Origin: Achromobacter seleniivolatilans
GTDB taxonomy: Bacteria > Pseudomonadota > Gammaproteobacteria > Burkholderiales > Burkholderiaceae_B
Direction: 5' to 3'
NCBI RefSeq assembly: GCF_030864005.1
Contig: NZ_CP132976.1
Span: forward strand, 62,001 to 126,000
Length of the DNA: 64,000 bases
Both the position numbers and the translations under genes were made by a program. Shown here piece after piece: positions 35,485 through 44,757 of this stretch. Each line of letters opens with the position of its first letter. Position 1 is the stretch's first letter. The notes under the pieces are model-generated. The model saw only the letters and a list, made by a program, of their open reading frames with translations. It was not told the DNA's origin and did not search any database.

Positions 35485-36509
35485 AGGTTGTCAGATTTGC
35501 CCAGCTTGCGGACTTCGTCGTAGAGCGCGCGGCTGACCCAGACGCCTTCTTGCTCGCTTTTTGCACGGGCCTTGAAGCGGCGTTCGGATGGCAGGCGGGC
35601 GCCCTGGCCGCTGATGGCATCGAGCATCGCTTCGGCGGCAGCGGTATTTGCGGTTAGCATTCCGCGGCCCAGCAGTTGGGGGTCCAGCGCGATCAGCAGT
35701 TCGCCGTGCAAGGGCGTGGCTCCCGCGCCCGCGTCGTAGGCCTGGGATTGCATACTGGTCCAATCGCCGATCAGCGGGCCAGCCAGCAGTTCGATCATGG
35801 TGGACAGCGCCGACCCCTTGTACGAGCCAAAGGTCGTCATGGCGCCGTCCATGCCAGCCGCGGCGTCGGTGGTGGGTTGACCGTATTTGTCGATGGCCCA
35901 GCCTTCGGGGATGGGCTTGCCGGTGCGCCGGTGCAGTTCGATTTCGCCGCGCGCCACCATGCTGGTCGCGAAGTCGAAGACGTAGGGGAAAGCGCCCGGG
36001 CGTGGCCATGCAAAGGCCAGCGGGTTGGTGCCGAAGACTGGCCGCGTGCCGCCGGCGGGCGCTACCCAGCTATGACTGGGTGTCATCGCGATACCGGCCA
36101 AGCCCAGTGCGGCGATGGCTTCGACCTCGGGCCACAAAGCCGAAAAGTGAAAGCAGTTATTGATGGCCAGCACCGCGATGCCATTTTTCTTGGCCTTTTC
36201 AGCCAGGTGCGGGAGGCCTTCCTGAAATGCCAGCAATGAATAGGCGCGCTGGGCGTCCACCTGGACGACGGCGGGCGTGGGATGCGTGACGACGGGCAGG
36301 GCGGCGGGGTCCACCAGCCCTGTCTGCAAGGTGCGCACGCAGACGATCAGGCGGTAAAGCCCGTGGGACTGGCAGTCATCGCGTTGGCCGGCGGTGATCG
36401 TCTGGGCGATCGCCGCCGTGTGAGGGGCAGAAAAGCCGTTGCGGCTCAGGACATCGACCGACAAGTCATAGACCTGGTCGATCGAGAGGTTGATCATGTC
36501 CGTGTTCAC
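35481..36509 (-). CDS. Ldh/DpkA-family NAD(P)-dependent oxidoreductase
   Basis: A 342-residue member of the malate/lactate-dehydrogenase-2 family (which includes piperideine-2-carboxylate and pyrroline-2-carboxylate reductases and ureidoglycolate dehydrogenase). Family marks: HGLYRLIVCVRTLQTGLVD, NCFHFSALWPEVEAIA, HSWVAPAGGTRPVFGTNPLAFAWP is split across residues 160-185, ATSMVARGEIELHRRTG, PEGWAIDKYGQPTTD and GSYKGSALSTMIELL. The GTG at 36509 is chosen because GGAGG is 4 bp upstream; the ATG at 36533 lies before that site, and 36497 is possible. It probably reduces the cyclic imine made by the dehydrogenase partner. Confidence 0.82.
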   Translation of the reverse strand: MNTDMINLSIDQVYDLSVDVLSRNGFSAPHTAAIAQTITAGQRDDCQSHGLYRLIVCVRTLQTGLVDPAALPVVTHPTPAVVQVDAQRAYSLLAFQEGLPHLAEKAKKNGIAVLAINNCFHFSALWPEVEAIAALGLAGIAMTPSHSWVAPAGGTRPVFGTNPLAFAWPRPGAFPYVFDFATSMVARGEIELHRRTGKPIPEGWAIDKYGQPTTDAAAGMDGAMTTFGSYKGSALSTMIELLAGPLIGDWTSMQSQAYDAGAGATPLHGELLIALDPQLLGRGMLTANTAAAEAMLDAISGQGARLPSERRFKARAKSEQEGVWVSRALYDEVRKLGKSDNL

Positions 36510-36664
36510 GGGGCCTCCGGTACAGCGTTGCATGGCCGGGTCCCGTGGACAGGACGCCGGTCGAATGAATGCGGGGCGCGGGGCGTGCTGCGCGGACCTA
36601 GTGTAGCCGTGTAGCGGTTCTTAATATATTAGGAATGGTCTTAAATGCGATCGGACCGAGTGAT

Positions 36665-38077
<1,413 letters not shown>

Positions 38078-38386
38078 GGGGTTCCTTCGTGCATCTGAGC
38101 GGCGAGTATCCGCAGGAATCGCTGCAAGCGTATGACGGTGTCAGCCGCAGCACCGCGGATTGTAGGGGTTGCCGGTCGTCTGGCGCGATGTGCCGTCCGA
38201 ACTCTTGCCATGCCGCCCCGGTTGCAAGAACAGGGGCCGCCACACCATTTTCGTAGTCGTCCTATTTTTTTATGACATGGCCCACAGCACTATATCGGGC
38301 AATGAAAAACGACACAGCACATTGCGAAGCGCACGCATAGGGCATGTTGACCCCGACGCTCCGACTTCAGTAAGGAGAATGCAACG
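38078..38386. other. Intergenic region, divergent promoters
   Basis: A 309-bp stretch between the degQ-like gene and the response regulator gene. It includes an AT-rich block (TCCTATTTTTTTATGACATG near 38260) that could hold the promoter of the regulator, and AAGGAGAATGCAACG with a good Shine-Dalgarno before its ATG. No repeat or RNA gene is seen. Confidence 0.5.
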
Positions 38387-39088
38387 ATGTCAACACGATA
38401 CATACGCGTGATTGTCGCCGACGATCACCCGGCAGTGAACTTAGGCGTTAGTTGCGAACTGGAGCTTGACCCGGCCATTGATGTCATCGGCTGCGTCGAG
38501 AACTCCACTGATCTTATCGCCCGGCTTGAAACACAGCATTGCGATGTTCTGGTATCCGACTATTCCATGCCAGGCGGCAAGTATGGCGACGGGCTGGGTT
38601 TGATCGCATTGCTGCAGCGGCGCTTTCCGGCGCTGCGGGTGGCGATACTCACGATGGTGGATAACCCGACGTTGATACGCACACTGCTGGGTTATCAAAA
38701 TCTGTGCGTACTCAGCAAAGCGGATTCAACGCAGCACATTATCAATGCGGTTCACGCCACCTATCAGGGCAAAACCTATTATTCGCCCAAGATCAAGGAC
38801 ATGATCGTGAACCACCCTTTGTCCCACCGGCGTTTGCGCTTGACCAAACGAGAAGCCGAAATCGTGCGCTTGTTTTGTGCGGGAGCCACGGTAACGGAAA
38901 TCTCGCAGATGTCGCATCGCAGCGTGCAAACCGTGAGTTCACAGAAAAGAAGCGCGATGAGAAAGCTGGGTCTTGAGCGCGACGCCGACTTGATCAAGTA
39001 CGGCGCCGACGCAGCGCAAAATCACGTGGCTGGCGGCGCTTTTCCGGTATTGCATCATCCGGAAGAAAGCGCCTTCAGCCCTGCTTGA
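38387..39088 (+). CDS. LuxR/NarL-family response regulator (orphan)
   Basis: A 233-residue two-component regulator. The receiver domain has DDHPAVNLGVSCELE (acidic pair and conserved Pro-less loop), the phospho-acceptor Asp in DVLVSDYSMPGG, the switch Thr/Ser in VAILTMVDNP, and the conserved Lys in VLSKADS. The output domain is LTKREAEIVRLFCAGATVTEISQMSHRSVQTVSSQKRSAMRKLG, a GerE-type helix-turn-helix. The RcsB/EvgA-like style with extra insertion GGKYGDG fits regulators of surface or stress functions. No histidine kinase lies nearby, so the partner is elsewhere. Strong Shine-Dalgarno AAGGAG before the ATG. Confidence 0.9.
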   Translation: MSTRYIRVIVADDHPAVNLGVSCELELDPAIDVIGCVENSTDLIARLETQHCDVLVSDYSMPGGKYGDGLGLIALLQRRFPALRVAILTMVDNPTLIRTLLGYQNLCVLSKADSTQHIINAVHATYQGKTYYSPKIKDMIVNHPLSHRRLRLTKREAEIVRLFCAGATVTEISQMSHRSVQTVSSQKRSAMRKLGLERDADLIKYGADAAQNHVAGGAFPVLHHPEESAFSPA

Positions 39089-39113
39089 CGCACGCTGGAC
39101 CCCAGGCGCCCAA

Positions 39114-40709
39114 TTAGAAGCCGACGGCCTGCCCGTCGCGCCGCGAATCCGATGCTGCCATGTAGCCGCCTTGCGGCAAACGGCAAATCAGCTGCGCGGA
39201 ACCGAACTCCAGACTGTCGGCGGGTGCAACGGCCACATTGTGGCCGCGTGCGCGCAGCGCATCCACCACGTCTGCTGGCAAGTGGGATTCCACATTGACC
39301 ACAGGACCTTTTTCCACACGAAAGCGCGGCGCGTCGCTCATGGCCTGCGGGTTTTGTCCAAATGCCGCCAGACGCGTCACCATTTGCAGATGGCCCTGCG
39401 CCTGCATCGATCCGCCCATCACGCCAAACGACATCAGCGGCTTGCCGCCGCGCGTGACGAAGGCGGGAATGATGGTGTGCATGGGTTTCTTGCGAGGCGC
39501 CACTTGATTCGCGTGTCCGGGCGTCAGCACAAAATTCAAACCGCGGTTGTGCAGGCTGATTCCCGTGCCCGGCACCACCACGCCGGAGCCAAAGCCGTGG
39601 TAGTTGGACTGAATGAACGACACCATGGTGCCGCTTGCATCTGCGGCGGTCAGGTAAACGGTGCCGCCAGTGGCGGGCGTTCCCGCCGTAGGTACGGCGG
39701 CGCGATCCATGGAGATCAGGCGGGCTCGCTCGGCCAGGTAGGCGCGGTCGAGCAAAGCGGCTGCGTCGGTGCGCATGTGGCGCGGATCGGCGACATGATG
39801 GTGCAGGTCGGCAAAAGCCAGCTTCATGGCTTCAATGCTGACGTGGTAATAATCGGCGCTGTCGCGGCCCATGCCTTCCAGATCGAATTGCTCCAGCATG
39901 CCCAGCGCCATCAGCGCCGAGATGCCTTGGCCGTTAGGCGGGATTTCATGCAGTTCAACGTCGCGGAACGACTGCGAGATGGGAGTGACCCATTCGGCGC
40001 GGTGTTCGGCCAGATCTGCGGCGCTTAGTGCGCCACCCGTCTGACTGGCGAAGTCGGTAATTTTCTTTGCCAGCTCGCCGCGATAGAAGCTCTCTCCGCC
40101 GCTCTCGGCAATCTCGCGCAGGGTCTTGGCCTGCGCGGGGAAACGCCACCACTCGCCAACTTGCGGCGCGCGGCCTTCGGGCAAGAACGCTTCTGCAAAC
40201 CCAGGCTCGTGAGCCAGCTTGGGCGCTTGCGTCGCCCATTGACGCGCGATCGTGGGTGACACGGCAAAACCGTCTTCGGCGTAGGCGATGGCGGGCTCGA
40301 ACAGCTTGGCGAATGGCAGCTTGCCGAAGCGCTCTGACAATGCCTTCCAGCCGGCAACCTGTCCGGGAACCGTAACCGTGCCCCAGCCGGTGCCGGGCAT
40401 GGCATCGCGGCCGTTGAAGTATTCGGGCGTCCACGCGGCTGGCGCGCAGCCGCTGGAGTTCAGGCCATGCAACTGGCCATCGTGCCAGACCAGGGCAAAC
40501 ATATCGCCGCCGATCCCGTTCATGACGGGTTCGACGACAGTCAAAGCAATCGCGGTGGCAATGGCGCTGTCAACGGCATTGCCACCGGCCAGCAGCATGC
40601 GTAGTCCCGCCTGCGCAGCCAGAGGTTGGCTGGTCGCGACCGCGTTGGCGGCCAGGACCGGCATTTTTCGGGAAGCGTACGGAAAAGACCAATCGAAGGG
40701 GGAGGACAT
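39114..40709 (-). CDS. ggt: Gamma-glutamyltransferase family protein
   Basis: A 531-residue self-processing Ntn-hydrolase. It has the N-terminal MLLAGGNAVDSAIATAIALTVVEP and MNGIGGDMFALVWHDG, and the processing site ATGGTVYLTAADASG, where the Thr of GGTVYL is the nucleophile that starts the small subunit. MGGSMQAQGHLQMV and SLEFGSAQLI are family motifs of the short, signal-less GGT group. No signal peptide is present, so it is probably cytoplasmic and may act as a cephalosporin-acylase-like or gamma-glutamyl hydrolase enzyme. It lies 28 bp before the Bug-type binding protein in the same direction (downstream of it). Confidence 0.88.
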   Translation of the reverse strand: MSSPFDWSFPYASRKMPVLAANAVATSQPLAAQAGLRMLLAGGNAVDSAIATAIALTVVEPVMNGIGGDMFALVWHDGQLHGLNSSGCAPAAWTPEYFNGRDAMPGTGWGTVTVPGQVAGWKALSERFGKLPFAKLFEPAIAYAEDGFAVSPTIARQWATQAPKLAHEPGFAEAFLPEGRAPQVGEWWRFPAQAKTLREIAESGGESFYRGELAKKITDFASQTGGALSAADLAEHRAEWVTPISQSFRDVELHEIPPNGQGISALMALGMLEQFDLEGMGRDSADYYHVSIEAMKLAFADLHHHVADPRHMRTDAAALLDRAYLAERARLISMDRAAVPTAGTPATGGTVYLTAADASGTMVSFIQSNYHGFGSGVVVPGTGISLHNRGLNFVLTPGHANQVAPRKKPMHTIIPAFVTRGGKPLMSFGVMGGSMQAQGHLQMVTRLAAFGQNPQAMSDAPRFRVEKGPVVNVESHLPADVVDALRARGHNVAVAPADSLEFGSAQLICRLPQGGYMAASDSRRDGQAVGF

Positions 40710-40736
40710 GGTTGCTGGAACTCGTAGGTAGAAAAA

Positions 40737-41723
40737 TTACTGCGGGGTGATGCCGGCTTGATCGATCAACTGCTTGGTGCGCGGAATCTCGGCCTTGATG
40801 AAGGCGGCGAATTCCTCGCGGCTGCCGCCACGCGGTTCGGCGCCTGCTTCGGCGAGCTTGCTGCGCAATGCCGGATCGGCCAGCACCTTGTTGACGGCGC
40901 GATTGAGCTTATCAAGGATTGGGGCGGGCGTGCCTTCCGGCGCCACCAGGCCGTACCACGGGGCGATGTCATAACCGGCATAACCTTGTTCGGCGATGGT
41001 CGGAATGTTCGGCGCCAGCGCGGACCGCTGCGAATTGGACATGCCCAATGCCAACAGCGAACCGCTCTTGACCTGCGGCAGGCCCGTCATGATGGTGTCG
41101 AAGTACATGGACACCTGGCCGGAAAGCAGCGCGGGGATCGCTTCGCCTGCGCCCTTGTAGGGGACGTGCAAGATGTCGATGCCAGCAATGGATTTGAGCA
41201 TTTCACCCGCCATGTGCGAGGTAGTGCCCGTGCCGAACGAGGCATACGTCAGCTTGCCCGGATTGGCGCGCGCATAGGCGATCATTTCCGGCAGCGTCTT
41301 GAACGGCTGTTGCGTATTGGCCAGCAGAATGTTCGGCGTGTAGGCGACCATGGACACCAGTGCGAACGCATCCGGGTCATAGGCCAGGCGCTTTTGCAGG
41401 AAGCGGTTGGTGACGACGGCGGCGGGGCCGCCCATCAGCAGCGTGTAGCCGTCGGGAGCCGAGCGGGCGACGGAAGCGCTGCCGATTGCAGCCGCCGCGC
41501 CCGGACGGGCTTCCACGACAAAGGGCTGGCCCAGTTCGGTTGCCAGCGCGGCGCCCAACTGGCGGGAAATGAGGTCGGTGGCGGAGCCTGCCTGAAACGG
41601 CACGACGATGCGCACAGGATGTTGAGGCCAGTCGGTGGCTTGAGCGGCGGTTTGCGCGCCAGCCTGGGCCGCGAAGGCCATGGCGGCGGCGCCAGCCAGC
41701 GCGCGGATGAGACGAAATTGCAT
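40737..41723 (-). CDS. Bug-family tripartite tricarboxylate transporter binding protein
   Basis: A 328-residue periplasmic protein. Signal peptide ALAGAAAMAFAAQAGAQ, then the family pattern WPQHPVRIVVPFQAGSATDLISRQL, PDGYTLLMGGPAAVV, PGKLTYASFGTGTTSHMAGEML and HVPYKGAGEAIPALLSGQVSMYFD. Bug proteins are highly expanded in Bordetella and Achromobacter; many lack a linked membrane component, as here. The gene precedes ggt on the same strand, so the ligand may be a gamma-glutamyl compound. It is divergent from a GntR regulator that probably controls it. Confidence 0.92.
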   Translation of the reverse strand: MQFRLIRALAGAAAMAFAAQAGAQTAAQATDWPQHPVRIVVPFQAGSATDLISRQLGAALATELGQPFVVEARPGAAAAIGSASVARSAPDGYTLLMGGPAAVVTNRFLQKRLAYDPDAFALVSMVAYTPNILLANTQQPFKTLPEMIAYARANPGKLTYASFGTGTTSHMAGEMLKSIAGIDILHVPYKGAGEAIPALLSGQVSMYFDTIMTGLPQVKSGSLLALGMSNSQRSALAPNIPTIAEQGYAGYDIAPWYGLVAPEGTPAPILDKLNRAVNKVLADPALRSKLAEAGAEPRGGSREEFAAFIKAEIPRTKQLIDQAGITPQ

Positions 41724-41867
41724 GGATTCCCCTTGATGCGCGAAATGGAAAACAGGTGCCAGGCGGGTCTATTGCCCGTTCCGGCGAGGCGAACGCACGT
41801 GACGTCCCCCGACTGGATTAAACGCAAGACGGGCGCTCAGAACTATTGGTGTTTGCATCCATGGATC

Positions 41868-41879
41868 ATTGGATCCAAT
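41868..41879. promoter_or_regulatory. Perfect 12-bp palindrome, likely GntR operator
   Basis: ATTGGATCCAAT is an exact palindrome in the 211-bp intergenic region between the Bug gene and the divergent GntR regulator. FadR/FCD-type regulators bind short palindromes of this size (TTGGATCCAA core). Confidence 0.65.
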
Positions 41880-41934
41880 TTGTGTTATTTTTGCGTTTAT
41901 CTATCATGGCGGCTTACCAAGCCCGGGGACGACG

Positions 41935-42591
41935 ATGCTGCAATTTCAGAAGACAGCGATCAGCGCCGAAGACGAGGCCTACCTGCATTTGCAGCGCGAG
42001 ATCCGGTTGGGGCGTTATGCGCCCGGCCAGCGCCTGGTGCCGGACGTCGTCGCCAGCGAGATCGGAACAAGCCGAATGCCGATTCGCGGCGCCCTGCGCC
42101 GGTTGGCGTCTGAGGGGCTGGTCGAGATTCGCGCGAATCGCGGCGCGGTGGTGCGCGGCCTGAATCAGCAGGAAATGCTGGAAGTGTTCGAGATGCGCTC
42201 AGTGCTGGAAGGTCTGGCCATGCGCAACGCGGTGCTGCATATGAATGCCGAGCACATCCGGCGTCTGTCGAACATGCTGGAGCAGCTGGAGCAAGGCTCG
42301 GGCGACTATCTGGACTGGACGACCGCCCACCGCGAATTTCACGAATACCTGTGCAGCTTTTGTCAGCAGCCTCGCTTGTTGAGCCAGATCTCTGAGCTGC
42401 ATTCGGTTGTGGAACCCTATATGCGTTTGTGGGCTGCCCAGCCCGGCCGCGTACTGCGGGTGCGCGAGTCGCATCAGGAACTGATCGACGCGCTGCAAAC
42501 CCGCGATCCGGCCAAGTGCGAAGCGGCCATGCGTCAGCACGTATTGAACACGGTGCCGGCCTTGCAGGCGTTTCTGCAACAGGCCGGCTGA
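41935..42591 (+). CDS. GntR-family regulator with FCD effector domain
   Basis: A 218-residue regulator. The ATG at 41935 follows GGGGACGACG; the longer open frame upstream crosses the operator and is rejected. The N-terminal winged helix is YLHLQREIRLGRYAPGQRLVPDVVASEIGTSRMPIRGALRRLASEGL, and the C-terminal FCD domain has LEGLAMRNAVLHM, the metal-binding DYLDWTTAHREFHEYL, and ESHQELIDALQTRDPAKCEAAMRQH. It is divergent from the Bug-ggt unit and likely represses it until a small organic acid or amino-acid derivative binds. Confidence 0.88.
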   Translation: MLQFQKTAISAEDEAYLHLQREIRLGRYAPGQRLVPDVVASEIGTSRMPIRGALRRLASEGLVEIRANRGAVVRGLNQQEMLEVFEMRSVLEGLAMRNAVLHMNAEHIRRLSNMLEQLEQGSGDYLDWTTAHREFHEYLCSFCQQPRLLSQISELHSVVEPYMRLWAAQPGRVLRVRESHQELIDALQTRDPAKCEAAMRQHVLNTVPALQAFLQQAG

Positions 42592-42613
42592 CCGGCAGCC
42601 CGGCACGCAGGTA

Positions 42614-43501
42614 TCAGCCTTCGCTGGGCCGGGTCTGAACGGATTTTTTGCGCCGAAACTTCGCCTCGCTGGCAATGACGCCGGTGACGATCAGCGCCGC
42701 GCCAACCAGCGCCAGCGCTGGCAGCCGGTCGCCCGCCAGGCGGCCGACGATCCCGCCCCAGACGGGTTCGCCCGCATAGATGACGGTGGCGCGGGTAGGC
42801 GATACCGATTTCTGCGCCCAATTCATGGTCAGCTGGATAACAGCGCTGGCCAATCCCAAGCCTATCGCCGCGCCCGCCCACAGCCACGAAAACGCAGGAA
42901 CCGATTCGCCGATCACGGGCATCAGCGCAAAGGACACCAGTCCGGCGGTCAACAACTGCACCGCAGTCACGCGGCGGCTGTCCACGCGCTTGGCAAACAT
43001 GCCGATCAGAATGATCTCGGCGGCAATCGCCACCGCGCCCGCCAGGGTAGCGACCTCGCCGGGGCTGAAACTCAGTGATCCGGCTTCCGGCCCGGCCAGT
43101 AGGATCAAACCCGCGAACGCCAGCGTTACGCCAACCCAGCTCATCAAGCCGGGCGGCCGTTTCAAGATTGCCCATTGCAGCAAGGGCACGATGGGCACAT
43201 AGAGCGCGGTAATGAAGGCAGACTGGCTGCTGGTGATGGTGCGCAGACCATGGGTTTGCAAGTAGTAGCCCAGGAACAAAGCGCAGCCAATCGCGATTCC
43301 CGCGCCCGTTTCAAAGCGGGTAAGCCCCATCATGTGTTTGCGGAACAACAGCATCGTCACCAGGCCCGCAATCGTGAATCGCACGCCTACGAAAAACAGC
43401 GGTCCGCTATGCTGCATGGCGATGTGGATGATGAGGAACGTGCTTCCCCACAGCATGGTGACCAGGACCAGGGCGATTTCCTGGCGGGTTAGGGAAAACA
43501 T
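42614..43501 (-). CDS. EamA/DMT-family permease
   Basis: A 295-residue, ten-helix drug/metabolite exporter. The ATG at 43501 gives MFSLTRQEIALVLVTMLWG with the family WGSTFLIIH motif; a 109-residue in-frame extension upstream runs through the divergent regulator gene and is rejected. Two EamA repeats are visible (helices to about residue 140, then GSLSFSPGEVATLAGAVAIAAE onward) ending with a basic tail. Probably exports an amino acid or similar solute. Divergent from the XRE-cupin gene with 43 bp between starts, so they likely share control. Confidence 0.9.
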   Translation of the reverse strand: MFSLTRQEIALVLVTMLWGSTFLIIHIAMQHSGPLFFVGVRFTIAGLVTMLLFRKHMMGLTRFETGAGIAIGCALFLGYYLQTHGLRTITSSQSAFITALYVPIVPLLQWAILKRPPGLMSWVGVTLAFAGLILLAGPEAGSLSFSPGEVATLAGAVAIAAEIILIGMFAKRVDSRRVTAVQLLTAGLVSFALMPVIGESVPAFSWLWAGAAIGLGLASAVIQLTMNWAQKSVSPTRATVIYAGEPVWGGIVGRLAGDRLPALALVGAALIVTGVIASEAKFRRKKSVQTRPSEG

Positions 43502-43544
43502 CGATGACTTGGGCTGCACGATAGACTTCAATAGCGATGAAATT

Positions 43545-44114
43545 ATGAGCAATATACTGCACATTACGCCAACCGGAAGCGACGTTCTCACGCATGTGGG
43601 GGAAAACCTGCGCCGCATCCGCAAGCAGGGCGGTCTAAGCCAGTCGAATCTGGCGGAGGCATCCGGGATCAGCCGCCGCATGATCGCGGGACTGGAGGCT
43701 GGCAAGGCCAACATCAGCCTGGCCAGCCTGGATAAATTGGCGGGTGCGCTGGGCGTGGGTTTCGTGGATCTGGTCAGCGACCCCGCCCGCGAGCGGCGTC
43801 GAATTGAGGCCCGTGCGTGGCGGGGCAAACATCCCGGTAGCCAGGCAGTATTGCTGGGCGCGGCGCCCGCGAGCTGCGAGGCGCAATTGTGGATCTGGTC
43901 GTTGGCGCCGGGCGAACAATACCTGGCTGAACCAGACCCCGAGGGCTGGCACGAGATGGTCTATGTCATCGAAGGCGCCTTGCGGCTGGAGTTGTCAGGC
44001 GTATCGCAGCTGGTCGGCGCCGATGACTTCGCCATCTATAGCAGCGCGCAGCCATACGCCTACTTCAACGACGGGGTGGCTTCCCTGCGTTTTGTGCGCA
44101 ATGTGCTGCGATAA
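43545..44114 (+). CDS. XRE-cupin regulator
   Basis: A 189-residue regulator: helix-turn-helix VGENLRRIRKQGGLSQSNLAEASGISRRMIAGLEAGKANISLASLDKL is split over residues 14-62, then a cupin (WIWSLAPGEQYLAEPDPEGWHEMVYVIEGALRLEL, here paraphrased to its two parts WHEMVYVIEG and LVGADDFAIYSS). The start MSNILHI at 43545 is favoured because homology begins there. It is divergent from the DMT exporter, whose expression it likely represses until a substrate is sensed. Confidence 0.85.
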   Translation: MSNILHITPTGSDVLTHVGENLRRIRKQGGLSQSNLAEASGISRRMIAGLEAGKANISLASLDKLAGALGVGFVDLVSDPARERRRIEARAWRGKHPGSQAVLLGAAPASCEAQLWIWSLAPGEQYLAEPDPEGWHEMVYVIEGALRLELSGVSQLVGADDFAIYSSAQPYAYFNDGVASLRFVRNVLR

Positions 44115-44186
44115 GAGGGCAGAGGTGTTGAGTTGGCGCTGCGGCCCTGTTTTTTCTTTTGCGGAGTCGGCGGGCGTCTCGGATAG

Positions 44187-44209
44187 AATCGAGAATCATA
44201 TTCATTTAT
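44187..44209 (+). promoter_or_regulatory. Fur-box-like sequence upstream of the first sigma gene
   Basis: AATCGAGAATCATATTCATTT, about 37-59 bp before the ECF sigma start, resembles the Fur consensus core GAGAATCATTCTCATT found before FecI-type sigma genes. It suggests iron repression of the cassette. Confidence 0.55.
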
Positions 44210-44245
44210 AAGTCGCCTTGTCAGTTGGGGCGCCGCGAATGTCCC

Positions 44246-44749
44246 ATGTCCGACCAGGCACCCGCTCTGACCCTTGAAGCGCTGTATTGCGATCACCACC
44301 CCTGGCTGGTGGGCATGTTGCGGCGCAAGCTCGGCAACGGCGACAACGCCGCCGATCTGGCTCAAGACACTTTTCTGCGTGTGCTGATGCACCGCAATGC
44401 CGACGCGATCCAGCGTCCGCGTGAATACCTGGCCACCATTGCACGTGGTTTGGTGACGGACCGCTACCGCCGTCAAACTATCGAACGCGCCTATCTGGAA
44501 ACGCTGGCTGCCCAGCCCGAGCCCGTAGCCGTTTCGCCCGAAACGCGCGCCATCGTGCTTGAAACCGTGATGGCGATTGACCGCATGCTCGATGCCTTGG
44601 GATCTCGCACTCGAGAGATTTTTCTACTGGCGCAGTTTGAAGAACTGACCTACGCCCAGATCGGCGCCAAGCTGGATGTGTCTGTCACCACCGTGAAGAA
44701 GCATATGGTGCGGGCGCTGACGCAATGCCTGCTGCTGGCCGCCGAGTAA
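44246..44749 (+). CDS. FecI-like ECF sigma factor
   Basis: A 167-residue iron-starvation-type sigma factor. Region 2 is LEALYCDHHPWLVGMLRRKLGNGDNAADLAQDTFLRVL with the 2.1-2.4 motif, and region 4 is LGSRTREIFLLAQFEELTYAQIGAKLDVSVTTVKKHMVRAL; both are split within the coding frame. The ATG at 44246 fits the family N-terminus. It directs RNA polymerase to a receptor promoter when the anti-sigma partner signals that the ferric siderophore is bound. The FecR-like gene begins 8 bp after the stop. Confidence 0.9.
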   Translation: MSDQAPALTLEALYCDHHPWLVGMLRRKLGNGDNAADLAQDTFLRVLMHRNADAIQRPREYLATIARGLVTDRYRRQTIERAYLETLAAQPEPVAVSPETRAIVLETVMAIDRMLDALGSRTREIFLLAQFEELTYAQIGAKLDVSVTTVKKHMVRALTQCLLLAAE

Positions 44750-44757
44750 CTGCCGCT

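Noticed and set aside
42614..43828. Longer start for the DMT exporter at 43828
   Set aside because: It would run through the divergent XRE-cupin gene; homology begins at MFSLTRQE (43501).
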